Source of the DNA: Heterostelium multicystogenum
Lineage: Eukaryota; Evosea; Eumycetozoa; Acytosteliales; Acytosteliaceae
Direction of reading: 5' to 3'
DNA: 23,137 nt
Assembly (NCBI GenBank): GCA_003667245.1
Contig: RCNN01000413.1
Span: 1-23,137 of the forward strand
Shown: piece by piece, positions 20,734-23,137 of the stretch
Layout of the letters: each line of letters opens with the position of its first letter
Position numbering within the stretch: the stretch's first letter is position 1
Program-made: the position numbers and the translations under genes
The notes under the pieces: generated by a model
The model's input: the letters and a program-made list of their open reading frames with translations, nothing else
Told to the model about the DNA's origin: nothing
The model's database searches: none

Positions 20734-21611
20734 ATGAATTATGTTAGATTTATTCAACCATCTCAAAAATCAATTAGAACTTGTGGAAGGAGTCATCCAG
20801 GAGTAGACCAGCAAGGATGGTCACAGCTAATGAATATTGGAACTCTTCCACAACCAGAAATATCACACAGACCTGGAATATATTTTTTCTTGGAGAAAGA
20901 AAAAAACATTATTAGAAGGAAATAGCATAGACCATGATATCACTAATAAAAACTATGAAATGGTCATCAGTTATATAGGTGTTTCCAATGCTCTACTATA
21001 TGATGATTTACAAGAGATTTTCAATACACTTGAAAATTCCTCTTTAAATAACCATCCACTGGAGAATTGTACACATTATATCTACTATGCTTTTCCTACA
21101 ACATATATTATACATCCTCTTCTATTCCTTTATAAACAAGTTTTAGAAGGAATATTTTACTATCCAGGAGATATCTCTACAAATGATAGTTTTGGTCAAG
21201 AGAAATGTGGAACTCTCTTAGATGGAGAGTTGGTTGATATTGTTCCAATTCTAGAGTGTATTTTAAACACGAAATTTCATGACCTACCTTCATTTTACAA
21301 ACTTGATGAACTACTAAGCCATGTTCCTTCCTATCAACGAATTAGAATCCAAAATTTACTATCAAACATTCATATTTGTCAAAATCAACTCTTTAAACAA
21401 TCCAACCTTATCTATAAATATTTAGAAGTTATTGATAGATACAAACAACAACAACAGGTAACTAATATAGATATTGACACTGATGAAAAACATGGAAGAG
21501 AATCAAACAGAAATATCCAATCCTATTTTAGATCCATTTGGATTTAATCATATTAATGATGTTGTAAGGAAAGCAATAGTTGGTGGTTTTTTACTTATCA
21601 TCTTTAAATAA
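20734..21611 (+). CDS. Unrecognised conserved-looking protein
   Basis: I do not recognise the family. The ATG at 20734 opens MNYVRFIQPSQKSIRTCGRS, and a base shift in a T6 run near 20887 leads into a second frame (SWRKKKTLLEGNSIDHD). The body is rich in Ile, Leu, Tyr and Asn, with THYIYYAFPTTYIIHPLLF, FYYPGDISTNDSFGQEKCGT, LLDGELVDIVPILECIL and helical NLLSNIHICQNQLFKQSNL. That frame ends at 21545-21547, but another frame continues with NPILDPFGFNHINDVV and a hydrophobic end (IVGGFLLIIFK) to TAA 21609-21611, so a further shift near 21487 is likely. Total about 290 codons. LLDGELV recalls a nucleotidyltransferase motif, but the partner KxDG lysine motif is missing, so I do not assign a function. 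It is convergent with the MFS gene. Confidence 0.55.
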
Positions 21612-21700
21612 ATTTATAATACTATTTAGAGACTCCTTAATTAGTTTTAGTTTCATTTTGCATATTAGATTTATTTCTCTACTTTCAACAATCAACTCAA

Positions 21701-23137
21701 TTAATTTTGTTGTTGTATGGTAGTTATAAATTGGTTGATATTAGTTAATTCGAACTTATCACCACGATCTCTTGCTCTCATTACTTTTGCACGTATATTG
21801 ATAAGGATATAAGTGGCAAGTGTTATTAAACATGAAATTACAACCACCCAAGGCAGTGTTTTCTCTGAAATGTGATGTTGAGCGACACCAATCAGCCATG
21901 GAATTGTAACTTCGCCAAGTGTTGCTCCAATAATCATATATGAAGTTGCCTCACCAGTAACTGGCATATTCAAATTCTGTGGAAGGGAAATACATGTTGG
22001 GAAAATGGATGCCAAACTAATTCCAAGTCCAGATGTAGCGATCCAAAGTATTTGCCTCCGAACCTGGGGCAATAATTAATAAGAATGAGAAAAAGAAACA
22101 TCCCAACATATCCAAAATAACCATTTGCTAAATATCCGCCATTGAATTAATACTATAACTTGAAAGTTGACTATTCCACTACTTACATTTGGAGTTAAAT
22201 ACATTGAAATAAAAACCCCTACTAATCTGGCAAGTGTAAATGTTGTCCAAAATAGAGAGTTTAACAATCCAGCAGCACGATCGTCTAATTTAAGAAGGGT
22301 TTGAGAATAGGTAAATATCCAACCACCATAACCAGCCTCTGCACCAACATAAAAGAAAAGGAAAAGGGCAACAGAAAAAACAACCTCGATTCTCAGTCTC
22401 TTTTCGTTCTTTGTAAGATTAGCTGTTTCCTCTGAACTTTCGACGTAAGGTGGAACTGATTTCAATAGAATTACCGGTAAAAATGAACTTATCATTATAA
22501 TCGACAACACCATATACTTTAAAAAAAGTGTACTCTCTACCATCATCGATACTATGAAAGGCGCTAACAATGCACCTATTCCAAATGAAACTATAATGCC
22601 CACAAAATTAGCATTTGTCAGAAGAATTGGTCAATCGTCTTTTTATAAATACTTACAATGTAATAGCTGCATAAAGGGATTCACTGATTTCTTCCAAATC
22701 CATACAATCATTGTATTTAATCCTGCATCTGTTATTCCACCACCCATTCCACCGAAAAAAAAACAATACTCCAGCCAGCCAAATATTGGTACACAAAGGA
22801 ATCAGTAATATAAAGCGACCGATAATAAAACAATAGCGGCACCAACTATTAGATTTCCATTTTTCAATCTATCATAAAACTGTCAAGTCAAAGCGATTAG
22901 AAATTCAAAGTTGGATGAATTTGTAGATTAAGATATACTCACTCTACCAGAAAATGAGCCAATAAAATATCCAATTCCTCTTGCCGAAAAGAAGTATCCA
23001 ACTTGTGCTGTTGTAGATCCTGTATTTTTGCTAATGCTGGTAATTGTTGGTCCTAAACTACCAACGCTGATACCTAATGAAATAAAAACATGCCAAATAT
23101 TGCTGCTGTCAACTTTAATTCCTTCTTATGAATAGTA
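21701..23137 (-). CDS. Major facilitator transporter, MFSD4-like (5' partial)
   Basis: A multi-pass transporter of the major facilitator superfamily; similarity is best to the MFSD4/sodium-dependent glucose transporter 1 group, whose substrates include sugars. Membrane segments follow one another: ISLGISVGSLGPTI at the right edge, VGYFFSARGIGYFIGSFSGR (motif-A-like end of a helix), GGMGGGITDAGLNTMIVWIW, FSFGIGALLAPFIVS, then a charged central loop (ETANLTKNEKRLRIE), and in the second half GAEAGYGGWIFTYSQTLL, WTTFTLARLVGVFISMYL, IATSGLGISLASIFPTCISL and PVTGEATSYMIIGATLGEV. Introns: 22880-22942, 22591-22657 and 22128-22186. Frameshifts lie near 23088, 22805, 22745 and 22042. The N-terminal residues, including the start codon, lie beyond the window. 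The stop is TAA 21701-21703. Substrate is not shown by the sequence. Confidence 0.8.

Noticed and set aside
20734..21611. mRNA capping enzyme or ligase assignment from LLDGELV
   Set aside because: The catalytic KxDG motif and the other nucleotidyltransferase motifs were not found.
1287..23137. Programmed ribosomal frameshifting as explanation of the many frame changes
   Set aside because: Shifts occur in nearly all genes, go in both directions, and lack a common slippery site with a downstream structure; indel errors explain them better.

Overview
The window looks like nuclear DNA of a social amoeba (Dictyostelia), though probably not Dictyostelium discoideum itself. The evidence is AT-rich DNA, short spliceosomal introns (mostly 43-75 bp, GT...AG), C/A-rich leaders full of CAA/ACC/ATC runs, poly-Q and poly-N tracts inside proteins, and a preference for TAA stops. 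No operon, Shine-Dalgarno, CRISPR, rRNA or tRNA signal was seen. The species assignment is inference; the individual genes were recognised from protein motifs.

Layout, left to right: (1) 419-1155 (+) small unrecognised gene; (2) 1287-2434 (-) ARH1-type ADP-ribosylarginine hydrolase; (3) 2552-2867 (-) possible small membrane protein; (4) 3561-5167 (+) perilipin-like lipid-droplet protein; (5) 5288-8488 (-) importin-13; (6) 9112-10923 (+) YchF/OLA1-type ATPase with a probable mitochondrial presequence; (7) 10924-13004, about 2 kb without a supportable gene; (8) 13021-14643 (+) Q/N-rich nuclear protein with an Ash2-like winged helix; (9) 14938-17492 (-) MCM6 replicative helicase subunit; (10) 17668-18566 (-) nucleoplasmin-like histone-chaperone-type protein; (11) 19217-20497 (+) RMND1/DUF155 mitochondrial protein; (12) 20734-21611 (+) unrecognised gene; (13) 21701 to the right edge (-) MFSD4-like major facilitator transporter, N-terminus missing.

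The genes are ordinary eukaryotic housekeeping functions with no shared pathway, so I see no cluster acting as one system. MCM6 and the nucleoplasmin-like gene are chromatin/replication genes in tandem, and an E2F-like site lies between them, upstream of MCM6. YchF and RMND1 are both probably mitochondrial.

The dominant odd feature is that nearly every gene is broken by single-base frameshifts, several of them in homopolymers, while protein similarity continues across the break. I read this as uncorrected sequencing indels rather than biology. The density is highest in the ADP-ribosylarginine hydrolase at the left end, where a pseudogene remains possible. All gene coordinates below are models that bridge these breaks. 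More biological points of interest are a 16-nt exon encoding the P-loop core of YchF, two perfect hairpins inside its unusually long last intron, a stop-free 63-nt intron in the winged-helix gene, a short upstream ORF overlapping that gene's start, a SUMO-interaction-like motif at its C-terminus, and AAG 3' splice sites concentrated in the perilipin gene.
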